DNA of 64,000 nt from Fragilaria crotonensis (Eukaryota > Bacillariophyta > Fragilariophyceae > Fragilariales > Fragilariaceae), in NCBI GenBank assembly GCA_022925895.1, contig JAKSYS010000049.1:97537-161536 (forward strand), in the 5' to 3' direction. Below the pieces are notes generated by a model. It was given only the letters and a program-made list of their open reading frames with translations, was not told where the DNA came from and searched no databases. The translations under genes were made by a program, and so were the position numbers. Each line of letters opens with the position of its first letter. Positions within the stretch are counted from its first letter, which is position 1. Positions 1-12,100 of the stretch are shown in pieces.

Positions 1-1137
1 ATTGCGTTGGTTTTGCGACGGCAAAGTTAGGCCGCGGGATTCGTCAATATTCAAAAGATGGCTTTCAAGTTCGGAGAAAGCGGGCAATTCTTCATCGTTA
101 AGTTCGGCTCTGCGGAGGTCGGCATCAAAACGTTGGTAAGAGGCAGCATAAAAATGGTGATTGCTTCCACCGCGAATGGCTCTTTTAATAAGATCTGCGT
201 CAGTATTGGGAATGCCGGCGTGGTAGCAGTCGCGCGTCAAAACTCGGATGCGATTCAAATAGGAGGTTGCAACTTCATTGTGGCCTTGTTTGATTGAATA
301 AAAGGCTTCTCTTGTGCGTTCAACATGATCTGGAGTAAGCGGGGCACAATGTCGACGGAGAGTAAAGATTGCAGTTCTGGCATCTGGTGGACCATCAATG
401 ATGTGTTTTTGGCAGGGATCACAAACATGTGTAAAGATTAGGTTGTAAATTGCAGTGCCAATGAAGGGATGGGAGTAGGAAATCTGTTTGGGCCAAAGAT
501 CAAAGACTTGGCGTGTCCAGGGAGAGATGTTACAAACGATGCGGAGGTTATCCATGAAGGCATTGAATTGTCGGCGTCGGGCGACAAGATCGGTTGGATA
601 AGAAAGTTTGCGGAGATTGGCATTTTTGGCATATTTCAAAAGGGTTTTAGTTAAATCTTCAATGGGTGGATAAGTGAAGTCAGTTCTGGTTGAAGAAGTT
701 AGTGCATCTGGGGATTGCAAAGGGATCTGAGGAGGGTCATCCTGTTGGTCTTCATTGTCTTCATCATCAGTAAAGAATGTTTCATGAATTGGAGGATAGG
801 CAAAGTTGGATGTTTTGCAGGTTTGTCCTTTGCTGCAGGTTTGGAAGGATTGTCTGTCTTTGGTGAAGAGGATGTTTCAATTTGGGTGTCTGGTTGCACA
901 GATTTTGGAGACAGAATTTGTGTTACAGTTCGTGGCGTTTCAAAGGGTTTTCGGCAGGTGTGTCAATTTCTTGAGCTTGGACGTCAGAAGATGGCTGATT
1001 TGCATCAATATTTGGCGTTTCGTGTCGGGAAATGTCAGTTTCGGAAGAATTGTCAGAAGTATCTGGATCTGCAGTTTCTGGTTCAATTTCAGGGGATTTT
1101 CTTCTTGAAGAGACGATCTACGGGTGCGGACAACCAT
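1..1137 (-). CDS. Gag-like polyprotein, partial, with frame breaks
   Basis: The frame opens at an ATG at 1137 (MVVRTRRSS) and continues beyond base 1. The N-terminal 130 residues or so are Ser/Glu/Asp/Pro-rich and disordered. From about 680 leftwards one clean frame reads like a retroelement capsid domain: a helical segment with the text REAFYSIKQGHNEVATSY, then LTRDCYHAGIPNTDADLIKR, then HHFYAASYQRFDADLRR. The 'lysine-glutamine, aromatic, NxI/NRI, then AGI' rhythm is that of Ty1/Ty3-type Gag. Frame changes near 1110, 935 and 805 can each be closed by one extra base in a short run of T or A. The start overlaps the end of the upstream frame by 48 bases. A zinc knuckle, if present, would lie outside the window. 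Class within retroelements is uncertain. Confidence 0.5.
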
Positions 1138-4100
1138 AAGGGCTGTGTGTTCACAAAAGATGATTCTTGTTTGTCCAATTGAAATCTTACTACATTACAA
1201 TTACTGCTGTCCATTCTTGTAGCATTTACACCAATGTGTCTGTACAGGCAAGAAGGATCAGGTAAGTTGCAAGTAGTAACCTGGTTGTTAAAGAGACTAG
1301 TGTTCACACCAGACTCACCAGGGGTTGCTCAAGATATTGGGTTCAGAGTCTTTGATGAAAGGATATTCAGGATGATTGTGTTGTTGCCAATAATATGAAA
1401 ATGGATTGTGAGTGATCTGAGACAATGGGTTGCTGAGGGCATTCTCAAGGTGTGGGAGGCCCAGGATCCATAAACATCGGTGGATCCACGTTTTGTAGTA
1501 ATCACTTGGATGAGGCGAGTTGCAAGAGACAAGGGAATGGTTTTGGGATCATCAATGACATGATAAACAGGGTTTGGTTGGCGCCAAAGTTGGCTAGGAT
1601 TGTTGGGGCAAGTCCAGGGATTGGCAGCATAACAGGTGTTCATTGGAATGCAGGCTTGGTCATTGAAAAGCTGTTGGACTGTTGTTGTTGTGTAAGGTTT
1701 GATGGTCCCATTGTGTTGGTGAAAGATGATTGGTTTGTTCTCCTTGTTGTAGATAATAGGGAAAGTGAGCACTTGGCAATGGAATAGGAAGCTCAGTTGG
1801 GGATCCTGGAGTGTAAGAAGGAGTTGACTGATGCTCTTGGGTGTTGCCTTGGTAGATAAGGACTTTGGTTGGCAAGGGTGTTTGAGGTAGGACACATTGA
1901 GGGTCAGTGACATTGATGTTTGAGACAACTCTGAACATGGTGTATTCATGATCTGGCAGGAAATCAATGGAATGGTTGATGGTATCTGTCTTGATGGGGT
2001 CAAAGTTGGACTTAAGGGTTGCATAATCACAGTTTCCAATTGGGATGGTGAAGTTCTGAAGATCATTGGAAGTGAGCGGACGGCAGATGACAAAATTGAC
2101 GGCAATAGCAGTGGCTTTTGAATCCATGATTGATAACTGTTCAGGTGTGGGTAATGTGGCCATTGGGAAGGCTGAGCAATTGTGATTCATGAGTAGGTCA
2201 ACAGGAGGAAGGGAACCAATGCAGATGTTTGAGGGTTGCAAATGTAAGTCATCTCCAGTTGTGAGTTTGGCAGTCAAAGTTGCATGTTGGCGGAGTGTTG
2301 CTGAGATTAAGACACGGGCAACATGGGAAGCAGATGGAGATATTCCAGTTGTAGGTTCTCCAAAACCGTTGACAAGCGGTGAATGAGTGAATGCAATGAG
2401 GATGCAGAGTCCAAATGTGTAGGAGTTTGAATATGGCGAGTCCTGGTGCTGTCCAAAGTGATATCATAGGGACTGGGAGACAGTTGCTGATCTTGGAAGA
2501 ATTTGATAACGAATCGCGGGACATCTCTGAAGTTACTTCGGTTCGGGAAAAGTCGTAGAGCGGTCGCAAACGTTGGGATATTGCGAATGATATCAGCAAG
2601 TTCAGGAGGTTGGTGAGGGCATGAAGATGTTTGTCCCTGAATATAAATATGGATGAGGTACATCATTTTGAAGGCATAAAGGATGGATAGGGAGCATTCA
2701 TGTCCAAAGGATCCAGGTTCATAGTCACTCAAAAGGGATACAAATAATGATGGGGTGCCATTGGTGAGTTGAGATCTGTGCTCAGAAGAAAGATTGTCCA
2801 TGACCAAATTGGTTGTTCTGTTGAAAGTGTGTTGGATGCATTGAATGAATTCCTCTTGATTGGGGTCTTTGTCAGATCCAGCAATGAGAATGGGATAAAG
2901 GTTGCACATCAGGTGGCGAAGATGTTCGGTCGTCAAGTCGCGAATGCATTGTTTGGTGACTGGATTTGACTGAATATAACGTAGGCAGAAGCTTGCAGCT
3001 GTGATACTTGAATCAACACATGTTGGAAGGTTGCACATGGTGATTGGCCCATTGATGTCATCTTGAAGAGTTGCATCAGCATAGAAAAGAAGTGAGGCAT
3101 GTGGATTGGTTCTGGAATCCAAATCAGAATGGTGTTGCAAAAAGGGGACATGATGGATTGGGTCCAAGACATTGTCTTCAGGGCAAGGGATGTGCAGTTT
3201 GTCAAGGCGATATGGAAGCTCCAAAGTTTCATCATCATCAGATAGTTCAAGAAATGCTGTGATTCCAGTTGATGTGGAAAGGCAATCAAAGGTACTGTCA
3301 TTGCTGCTGCTCAAATTGGAAAACAAGGGACTGAAAAGTTCTGAATTGAGACTGATTGCTGGAGAAGGTGGTGCATCAAGATTCCTGGGTCCAGGGGTGT
3401 TGAAAGTTTTCAAATAATTGTCCTCACATGGTTGAGTTCTGTTTCTGCTTGAGGGGGTTGAAGGGGTCTCAGTTTCATCATCATCAATTGAAATGGTGAA
3501 TGGGATTGCAGCATTGATAGGTGGCTTGACATAAAAAGGGTTGGCAACATTGATGGGAGTTGCAAATTGCTTGGACTTGGTTGGGGGTAGAGGCCTTGCT
3601 GGTCTTGGAATATTTTTCGTCATTTTTATATTTTTGGTAGCTTTTCTGGTTGTCATCCTGTCCATGAGAGTTAGGGAATCCAAAGTTTTAACTGTGAAGG
3701 AATCTGGGATAAATGAGCTGGTGTCTGTGCTGTCATCATTGTCTGAGGAATCTGGGACTGAGTAGGGAGAGTTTTGAATCATTGGGAGTGCATCAAGTTG
3801 TTTTGGAGATTCCTTTTTGTCGCCGTTGCTTTGTTCTTCAACTTCAACGTCAGCGGGAACTTTTTGTGCTTTGGTGGGCAACGTCTGATCGCGAACGGAA
3901 AGGCATAATTGTTTGGGACACGGGCAGTAGATGGAGAAGACACTTGAAGCATTAACTACGTCACTATCGTCGTCGTCATCGTCATCCATATCGTCATCGC
4001 GATAAATGTTGGTCGTGGAGCGCGCTGGAATGTCGTCAGACGCGTCAGTCATTTCGTCATCGTCCACGGGATCGCCGTTGTAATTAGGAACACGAGCATG

Positions 4101-4902
4101 GCCGTTAGGTTGGTCACGAATTGGACGTTGGTAATTAGGAGAGGGGACGTCAGAAGGCGGGGTTGGCGCGCGCGGACGGATAGGCGTGGGTAGGATTTCA
4201 AAACCGGTCGGACGCAAGATGACGTTTGCGTTATGGGGAAAAATATGGACGGACGGGCTGCCAAATGTCGCAGCTGCAGTACTGAAAGAGATCTGTACGA
4301 TCGTCGTAGAAATGTCATTGGCAGTTCGGCGCGGGGTCCAATGTGTCCCAAGTCCAGGACTCTTGGGAGCTGATGGTGCGAATCACCACGATCATGGTCG
4401 TGGTCGGAAATTGGGAAATGGGGTTCGCCATGGGGTCGTTTTGAGCGGCGATATCTCCGGATTGGTCGCTCCGATTTTCGTAAGTGGGAGCTCTTTTGCA
4501 GGTCTTGGAGCGCCGGAGGAGTTTCTGACTTTACTTTTGTCGTGTGAAGGTCCGAACGCCCAACGAAATTGATTTGTTGACTTCCACATTCACGAACATA
4601 TTGGCGGGTTTTATAACGAATCTCTGGTTGTTTTTGCGTCTGAAAACGCATCCTTTTCGCAGGGGAAGCATCAGGGGAAGAGGCAGGGACGTCTGAGTCA
4701 TCGAATTGTCGCTTCCTGGTGGATTTTGGGCGGGTGGGGCTGGAATCTTGCGGTCGTCGTCACTGCGAACGCTGTAGTCGTCATCTTGGTCGTCGTCGTC
4801 GACGTCGCTTTCGTCGAATAAGTCTGTCTGGGGTTGGTAACTGCGAATAGGGAAGGATGGTGAGTGCCCTGGATGTGGAATGTGTACCCTCTTGATTCTC
4901 AT
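1089..4902 (-). CDS. Long acidic low-complexity ORF of the left-edge element (frame breaks)
   Basis: Starts at ATG 4902, five bases after the stop of the preceding frame, and ends at 1089. The largest uninterrupted piece is 2307-4217 (636 codons). That piece has acidic stretches (a run of Asp near residues 75-85), Pro/Ser/Thr-rich spacers and a more ordered C-terminal half with regular hydrophobic spacing. Pieces at 1660-2277, 1329-2105 and 1089-1307 continue it in other frames. The switch near 4330 sits in a run of four C. I recognise no enzyme domain. The position between a PIP-box protein and Gag suggests an accessory protein of the element. It could instead be two or three separate proteins. 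Confidence 0.4.
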
Positions 4903-4906
4903 GACT

Positions 4907-6163
4907 TTATGAGTGTTGAGCGCTCTGCAGTCGCGCTGTCGATGGCCTCGGCGTTGCTAGCCGCTTCATCGTTGTCGTCGTCGTCGGTTTCGGTGGCCCT
5001 GAATTGTTGCGCCCAATAGGAGTTGTAAGGATGCCCTGGATGTATGGATGAGTCTTTTGGTTGTAGTTGGTGGCGCGGGAAGACTTGTTGTTGCGCTCGG
5101 AGTTGGCGTGTTCGATGGCCTCGGCGATGACGGCCGCTTCATCGGTGTCGGATTCGTAGGTAGTGTTTGCAGCAGGTTTAGGAAGCTTCTTCTTTTTCAT
5201 TGTAGTTTGTTGATTGCCCAGTTTGGCTCTCTTAGAGCGAGTTAGATAGAGGGTGGGATGGGTGGGCGTAGCGGCAGGAATGTTGACATCTGCGCTCATG
5301 ACGACTGGAGGCTCCGTTTCGGAGGCAAGAAAGGGGGACGAGTCCTTCTTCTTCGACTTCTTGTCGGCTTTCGTAAGGTTGAAGCGAATGGTGGGCATGG
5401 TGGTTGGGGCTGAAATGCTGCTGAAAGGGCTGGGGCTGCTGTTAACTAAGTTCTTAAATATTTGTGTGCACTTTGAATCTGGGGGAGCTCTGTTGAAAAA
5501 TTCTGTTATTTTCAGTTGCTTCAGATCTGACAGTTTAGATGGAAGCATAACTGAATTCCTGAGCCTAACTAACCTGAAGGTATCAGAGTTAAAAAGGGCA
5601 GAGGACGCCTGCCTAAGTCGGTTGATTCTAGGCGAGTGAACCATGATAGATTCTGCGTGCGAGCGCGGAGTGGAGGCCAGACCATGGTTAAATCGGGCGC
5701 ACGCCAGACCGGGGTCGCAGGCAGGTGGTGACGTCACGGTGACGGTATCGGTCGCTACAGTACGAACGTTGGCCGGTGCTACGGTTTCAGGACTACTGGA
5801 TGCTACGCTAGCGGCAGAGGAAGCGGGAGTGCTAGTAGCAAACGCGACGGTATACGCGTGGGAGTCTACTGGACGGGTATACTGAGCTACGGTATGACTA
5901 GGCGTAACTACAGTACATGTAGACGTAGACACAGTGCTAGTAGGCGAAGCAACTGTGCTAGTATCTGTAGGTACGATGCAAGTAGATGGTGCTACGTTGC
6001 GCGTAGGTGACACTACAGTATGTGGACGTGGGTGGAGTCCTACGGTGACGTCGGTAGCCAAGTGGGTACTAGTACACTGGCTATCGCTACAGGGGGTCTG
6101 ATCCGTGACGACGGCGGGTAAAATGTCGTCATGGTCGGTTACGCTGCTACGAAAATTGTACAT
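4907..6163 (-). CDS. ORF1 protein with PCNA-interacting (PIP-box) motif
   Basis: An uninterrupted 418-codon frame from ATG 6163 to 4907. The first 150 residues are almost entirely Thr/Val/Ser/Ala/Pro. Near residue 215 is QLKITEFF, which fits the PIP box (Q-x-x-I/L/M-x-x-F-F) exactly and is followed by basic residues. A Lys-rich cluster (KADKKSKKKD) and further basic patches follow and could act in nuclear import. PIP boxes are known in some retrotransposon proteins that exploit the replication clamp; a function here is inference. The N-terminus (F..DHDxxLPxVV) recurs in the frame at 60212-60745, so this is the first ORF of a repeated element. No catalytic domain is visible. Confidence 0.55.
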   Translation of the reverse strand: MYNFRSSVTDHDDILPAVVTDQTPCSDSQCTSTHLATDVTVGLHPRPHTVVSPTRNVAPSTCIVPTDTSTVASPTSTVSTSTCTVVTPSHTVAQYTRPVDSHAYTVAFATSTPASSAASVASSSPETVAPANVRTVATDTVTVTSPPACDPGLACARFNHGLASTPRSHAESIMVHSPRINRLRQASSALFNSDTFRLVRLRNSVMLPSKLSDLKQLKITEFFNRAPPDSKCTQIFKNLVNSSPSPFSSISAPTTMPTIRFNLTKADKKSKKKDSSPFLASETEPPVVMSADVNIPAATPTHPTLYLTRSKRAKLGNQQTTMKKKKLPKPAANTTYESDTDEAAVIAEAIEHANSERNNKSSRATNYNQKTHPYIQGILTTPIGRNNSGPPKPTTTTTMKRLATPRPSTARLQSAQHS

Positions 6164-6208
6164 TGTGAAAATTGGGGGCCGGCTAAATATATTTACAGTG
6201 GTAGACAA

Positions 6209-6560
6209 ATTTGTGAGAAATTGTTGATCATCAAATGATGATCAACTTCTTTTGATGAGTGTTCTTCAGGAACACTCAGGATCACAAAAGAAACGGTGCA
6301 CGTCTGAAGAGTGCACGTCTGAAAAGGTGTACGTCTGAAGAGGTCGTACGAGGCCGAGCGTTGGGCGAGAAAATGGTCGTTTATGCAACGAACGACATGA
6401 AAACGATCGTTACAATTTCTGAGTGGGATATGATTCCCGTACGACAGTAACGATACGACGTATACTGTTTACTAGCCTAATGTGAAGTGTCGTACTGAAT
6501 AATGTAGATAGTAAAAATACGTAGGAGCGGTACTAAAAGTTTGTCAGTACATCTTGCCGC
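6209..6560 (-). promoter_or_regulatory. 5' leader/promoter region of the left-edge element
   Basis: Non-coding stretch upstream of ORF1. It contains a short perfect hairpin (GAGTGTTC TTCAG GAACACTC, about 6257-6277) and three direct copies of a word like GTGCACGTCTGAAGA at 6296-6345. Its outer end (about 6505-6550) shares spaced words with 61110-61150, including GTAAAAATA followed by TACTxxAAGTxTGTCAGTA, in the same position relative to the ORF. A matching hairpin around GAGTGTTCC occurs at 60856. Conservation of layout between two copies suggests a promoter or leader. Confidence 0.4.
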
Positions 6561-8755
6561 ACAGTACCAGTATCACAGCTACTGCAATTGTTCTGTTGAT
6601 GATGAATTGCACCAGCAAGCAAATGATGTTGGTTGGGCTGCAGTTCCAACCAAGCATAAAAGACATTGAAGAATGAAGCCAACAATGAATAAGCAGGTCA
6701 AAGATTCTTTTCTTGAAGGTGTTGAAACAGTGGGATTGAATGGTTGTTCGTGGAATTGGTGGGTTTAACCATGTGGTGGATGGGATTGAAGTAACACCAG
6801 ACCTACAAGGATTGCATGATTGAAGGCTACAAATGAGAACTTGATGTTTATGGAGCAACAAATCAGTAAGCTCCCAATTATAATAAGGGGAAATCCCAAT
6901 AACATCAATCATCTTTCAAGTTTACAATAAAGTCAATATGACTTACTAGTACCTATGCAAACCATATTTACTATATAATCAAAAACTGTTAAGGTATCTA
7001 GTAAAGTCATGACAACATGCAAATTTGCAAAAGCATCATCTTAGAATGCTTCACTTTTTCAATAACATCAATAACAAAATTTTGCTTGTGGTCTTATCAT
7101 GTTTCTACATAATCATCGTATCCCATTATTGTCCTTCTCGTAAAATGGCCATGTTTCTCCATTTTTGGCGGCATCACTACTGATGATATGCAAAGTCATT
7201 TGATTTACACCTCACTCCATAAATGCTGCAATTGAAAGAATATTTCATGTTGTACAGCGGTCATCATTTCTGCTTTGTACACATTCATTGTGTTATTCTT
7301 GTGCCATGATCCTGGTAGGCGATACATTCTTGCTTTGCTATGGTGTAGTGGCTGGTGCTGCTGAAGGCTCTTGGAGATGGCAGGAAATCCATGACAATAT
7401 ATGGTTCCACCCTACCCTGTCGTAGCACTTTATGAGTACGTTAATCTGTGCATAAACTGTGTATAGGGATTAAAGTATTGCAAGATCCATGATTTCCAAT
7501 ACTGGAATGTACGCATTTTATACTCTACTACTACGTGTACTCTAGTACAAAATGAAGTGATGCAAATCTTGTGCTGCACCCATTGACACCATTGTCACAC
7601 AACTTGTCGAATGCTTCTCCATTTATTTTGTGTTCATCCCTCCCAGAATAGCAGGTCAAGCGACTGTCATTGTGTCAACTTATAACAAGACATCCTCTTG
7701 AGTCCACACCTAGTACAAAACTTATAGGAGACGGTCTAGGTGTCAACGACACAACGTGGTGTTGACAACCCGGTAACCACGGGAGCTATGAGGCCCTCAT
7801 ATCCTGGTGACCCTTACTTTGGGACCAGGATGGAACCATCGCCGGAGGATCTATCAGCCCTCGGGAGCAGCAAGCGCATGCTACAAGCAAGATTCCTTGA
7901 CGTATCATTGCAACAATCCCCGTATTCAGGCACCTGCTGTCGCTGGCATATCTGGAAAGATTGACTTTCGTGGACTGCTCATTGCAACGGAGCATAGCTA
8001 ACATGGAGACCTCCATTCAACATTTGGAGGATAGGGTGGCTGTCTCCTGGGGCTAGAGTTTCAGCAAAGCAGCAGTGAACACAAGGATTGACAGGACGCT
8101 TTCAAATCGAAGCAAGGTCTTTGATCTCAGTGGAAAAGCATGCATATCATTCACAAACCTCAAGCCAGGTGATCCTCCGTGACAGCTTCAAGAGGCTGGT
8201 GGGTACTTCCATTCTTGGCATTAATGGTGTGGAAGATGCAACAACACCTCCGGCCGAGCAACGGTTGCAAGGCAATCCTTCCCCAACCATCTTTGCCAGA
8301 TAATGATACGGTTGAGGTTGTCAGCCCACCAGAGGACAAGGTGATTGATGCCCTAGGGCTTGCGGCTTTGGAAATTGATGGGGATGTGGTAGCAACGTCA
8401 TCTGTGGCCCTCAGCCAGTTCAGCTGGTGGTGTCTCCACTTTGTCGGGATCCATCATTGCTTTGGGTGATACAGAGCCCTCTCTTGTGTACACAATGCTC
8501 ACAAGTCTTCTCAAAGACATGGCTGGTGGTTGGCTTTTCCCGTGTCTTGAGGACATTGATCCAGTCATTGATGCATACTACAAGGTATGAGGCAAAACTG
8601 GTGACAGCTTTCAACAAAAACACTTGGGCCTGCTCATATCTTGCCAATCAGCCAAAAACATGTTCACAGCAAATCCCTCTAAGACAAGACTCAGAACTGT
8701 TTCGCCAACTTCACCTTGATCTCATTAGAAACCCCTTTCAATTTGGACACTGATT
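6561..8755. other. Spacer without a supported gene
   Basis: No convincing coding frame on either strand. Base composition is AT-rich to about 7700. From 7740 to 8750 on the plus strand the text becomes less AT-rich and holds several short overlapping frames with many stops, as expected for an old, decayed retroelement fragment, but no domain is recognisable. Confidence 0.4.
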
Positions 8756-8911
8756 CCATTAGAATGTAGGGAAATGATGTCAATCATGACGTCACTGTAC
8801 TGAGGCCTTCACTTTCCCCCTACGCTCATACAGTCCAGTAAGACAGTAGTGAACAGAGAGCATGCTGATTGGTACTGTACAGCTTGTCGTCATTTCACTG
8901 CATTCTAATCG
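8756..8911. mobile_element. MITE copy A (CRE-containing terminal inverted repeats)
   Basis: About 155 bp bounded by imperfect inverted repeats: CATTAGAATGTAGGGAAATG on the left, and CATTTCACTGCATTCTAATCG on the right read in reverse. The copy at 49438-49591 has the same ends and the same internal words (AGTCCAGTAAGACAGTA here; ACTCCAGTAAGACAGTAA there). No coding capacity. Confidence 0.75.
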
Positions 8912-9195
8912 GATCCGCAACATGCTATTGCACACCCCATCCGCCATCCCTACAGACTTGATTAGCAGTACTTCATTGCGTACTTTAATGCTGTACCAGA
9001 CCCTACGGTACCGGGCATGGACGGTGATAACCCTATAATTAGTTTTTATACAAACTTCATGTACTTCCTACATGTACCACCTACTATACATAAATGGTAC
9101 CGTTAGTTTCTCTCTCGTTGCATCCTCCCATCCACCCATTGGAATCGACCCTGAAGCCCAGATTTTTACGATAGCCTGTCTACGACTGTTGGAAC

Positions 9196-12100
9196 ATGGC
9201 GATGGCAAACAAATTCATGAAGAGGAAGAGGAATGATCAGGTCGCACCATCAAGAGTCCGCCGGAACCCATTCCTTGATACCGATGGCCATTCCCTTGGA
9301 CTCGCAGTCGATGAAGCATTGCAGAGTGTTGTTTCCTTTCTACACCAAACGAAGCACTCAATACTTCAATGTTATGTCGATGGGGAGCTTGTGCCAGCCA
9401 GTCTCGCTTCAGTAGTCGATGGAATAGTGTCAGGTTATGACACTCATCTTTCTGATTCATCTTCACTTTCGAAACAAGACATTTCGAGCTTGATTATCCC
9501 TTGGGCCGCGAAGTGTCTACTGTTTCTCTCGATGGGGGAAAATGCGCGCAAGAGCGATCTTAAAATCTTGTGGAAATCACTGGCACTCTCAATAGATGTT
9601 TTCCTTAGTGTTGAAGAATCAACATTCTGTGATCTTCATCAAGCTCTATCGATCCAGTTGGTGAACAAGTTGATACCATTTGCTGTTGAATCAGCATTCT
9701 CGACCAACGATACCGCCATCAGCATCCACGCAGCAAGGGCTTTTGCCTTGTTAACAGAAAGCTTCTTCCGTCCCACCTTCGAAATTTGTTGTAGCGTTCT
9801 TCTTGTTGACCTGGCATCCCATGTTGGGGCCGCCGCAACGATGAATCACGATCATTTGGTGCTTCCTAATCAAGATCTGAATTCCATTGTCTTGTCGTCA
9901 CTCAGACTCCTACGAACGTTGCAAAAGCTGGGAGTATCCAGTCCTAAGAAGATGTTCCAGACTCTCACCAAAGAGCCTGTCCTGTTAGCAGTGTCAAAGC
10001 TTGCCTTGATTAGAGCGGATGACCAGTATGCCAATGCTCACCAATTGGTCACTGAAGTTTTATGGGAAGCCTTTTTTACTTCTGCGCATCACATGGAAGG
10101 ATATAGAGGGCTAAAAATCGACCTGGGGGATGCCAGGTGGGAATCGGCAGAGAAGGGAAGCCAGCATGTGTTTCGATGCTATCAAGGTGATCTTCTGGAC
10201 ACTGTCTCGTCATTACTGCGAGCTTCTGTAGATGAAGTAGAGACGCTGGCCTTGAGCCAGTTAGTTGCCTCCTTGGTAGAAGGGTTTTTCGCCCAGGTTT
10301 TTGTTTGGCAACGAGATTTCCAAAGTCAAACCACATCAAAAGATATCGGCTCGATTACTACAATGACTTTTCGTGTGTGGGGAGTCTTGGCCGGTACATT
10401 GCTGCTGAAACTAGAAAGTCAACGTGGTGAAGAAAACGGGAAGCTGATGAATTCACTCACATCCTGTCTCAATGCTCTCCTTGAGCACAACGCTTATCAT
10501 TCCACTTTTGAGGATAAGGATCAGCATCATTTCATCTTCTTGAAGTCGATGTCAACCAGACTGGTATCACTGCTGACACCTCAGACGTCAAATTCGAGTC
10601 TAGAAGGCTTGGTTTGCATGGTGCGATTGAATCACTTGCTTGTACATGACGATTTACCTAAAGTCATTGCTCTGGCAGCCAGCAGTTCTCTATCAGGTGG
10701 TACTGATAGCTTTAAACTCTTCATTTGCACCCTTTTCAAGACCTATCAGGATCTGAGGCAGCTCGACTATCTTGTCGAGGCCATTGTCACGAGCACTGCA
10801 TGGCTAACGACTTCTGCTGCTTACGCTGCACTTCAAGCAGCACTCGACGATTTCAACGTGGCTAGAACGATCGCTTTTGCTGTTTCCGCTGCTCCACATG
10901 GACAAAGTCAAGCCTTGTTTGATATTTTCAATTCCAGGATTGTAAAGGAAGCGTCCCCGAACCAAGCACACGATTTGTATTGCATTGAAACAGTTTCGAT
11001 GGTTTCTGCATTGTTCATCCTGCTTTTGCGAAATCTTCGGGTTGACGAACATACTTCAAATCGAATCCTGTCGCTTTGCGAAGAGTCGTTGGCAGGTTCG
11101 GGGTCATCGTTGCTGGCACGATCAAAAACGTGCTCCCCAATGGCCAAACACGGAGTTCGTCTGTGTGGATGGATTTTGGATTTGCGAAATCGGTGTTCTT
11201 TTTGGTGCCCAACTGATAACGTGCTCACTTCGTTTGCTCTACCTGAAGCCCTTGTTGCCTTGCTCGAAAATCTGCGTGAAGAATCAACCGAATCGGATCT
11301 TGTGGTTGATGCTACTTACGAACTTCAATTTCTGGCATGCTATCGTATCCAGCAGCTTCATTCGCTTATTCATCAGGAAACGCTGAATGACTTCTCTCGC
11401 GATTCTAGTGCACCTTCTCACACTGAGGGGCTCCTCGGCGAAGTTAGACGCCTGGTGGCGTACGTGTTTTCAAACACGAGCGTTACCGACAATGCGCTAC
11501 TACCCGGGTTGTGGAGCGAAGACGCAGGTACGACGAATGACCCCTGGATTCTCCTTGCACAATTTCTACCTGTTTGGGCGCCATATTGTGACGATGTCAA
11601 TATTCGAATGTTTCTCCGCTGGGTTTTCTGGGCCATTTCAGGGCTTGATGCAGGTGTTGCTCACCTGAACTCCCCGAAGACGAATGTTCGAACGTTCCCT
11701 CCGAAGGCAGAAGCGAAGCAAACAGTTAAGGCAATGCTCCGTGATTTTTCCTTCCTCGAGAATCGTCGCATTGCTTCTCGCTTTGTAATGGCTGGGCTTC
11801 TCCATGTTGAAGCTTTGATTGCAGCTGATTCCATTGAGGACACCTTGCTTTCGTCCCACGTACACAAATGCAATAGCCGCGGGGTTCCAGACGCGATTCG
11901 ATCCGCTTTCGTTCGTGGTAACACCTCCTGTGCCCCTAATGTCGACCGTTCCAATGCACTGCCAACCTTACAGGCTGCCCTGAAAGTTCTCGACGTTCTT
12001 AATGTTACACCTTCCGGGTGGCGAATGTGCGGACCTGTTGGCAAGACTCTAGGGCACTTGCTAGCTGTGGATGTTTCCGTTCGATCCCTAGTCACCAGCT

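Larger units (their letters stand above)
1..6560 (-). mobile_element. Retrotransposon-like element, 5' part, cut by window edge
   Basis: A minus-strand block of consecutive open frames with low-complexity, Asp/Ser/Pro/Thr-rich protein and no host-like domain. In order it holds a protein with a PCNA-binding motif, a long acidic frame, and a Gag-like frame that runs off the left edge. The roughly 350 bp upstream of the first frame (6209-6560) resemble the upstream part of a related frame at 60.2-61.2 kb, so this is a repeated family. No reverse transcriptase, integrase or LTR pair lies in the window, so the class (LTR or non-LTR) is not settled. Gag followed by pol to the left of base 1 is the expectation. 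Several frame switches occur, most repairable by one base at a homopolymer. Confidence 0.6.

Noticed and set aside
7740-8753. A plus-strand gene upstream of the URB2-like gene
   Set aside because: Short overlapping frames with many stops and no recognisable domain.
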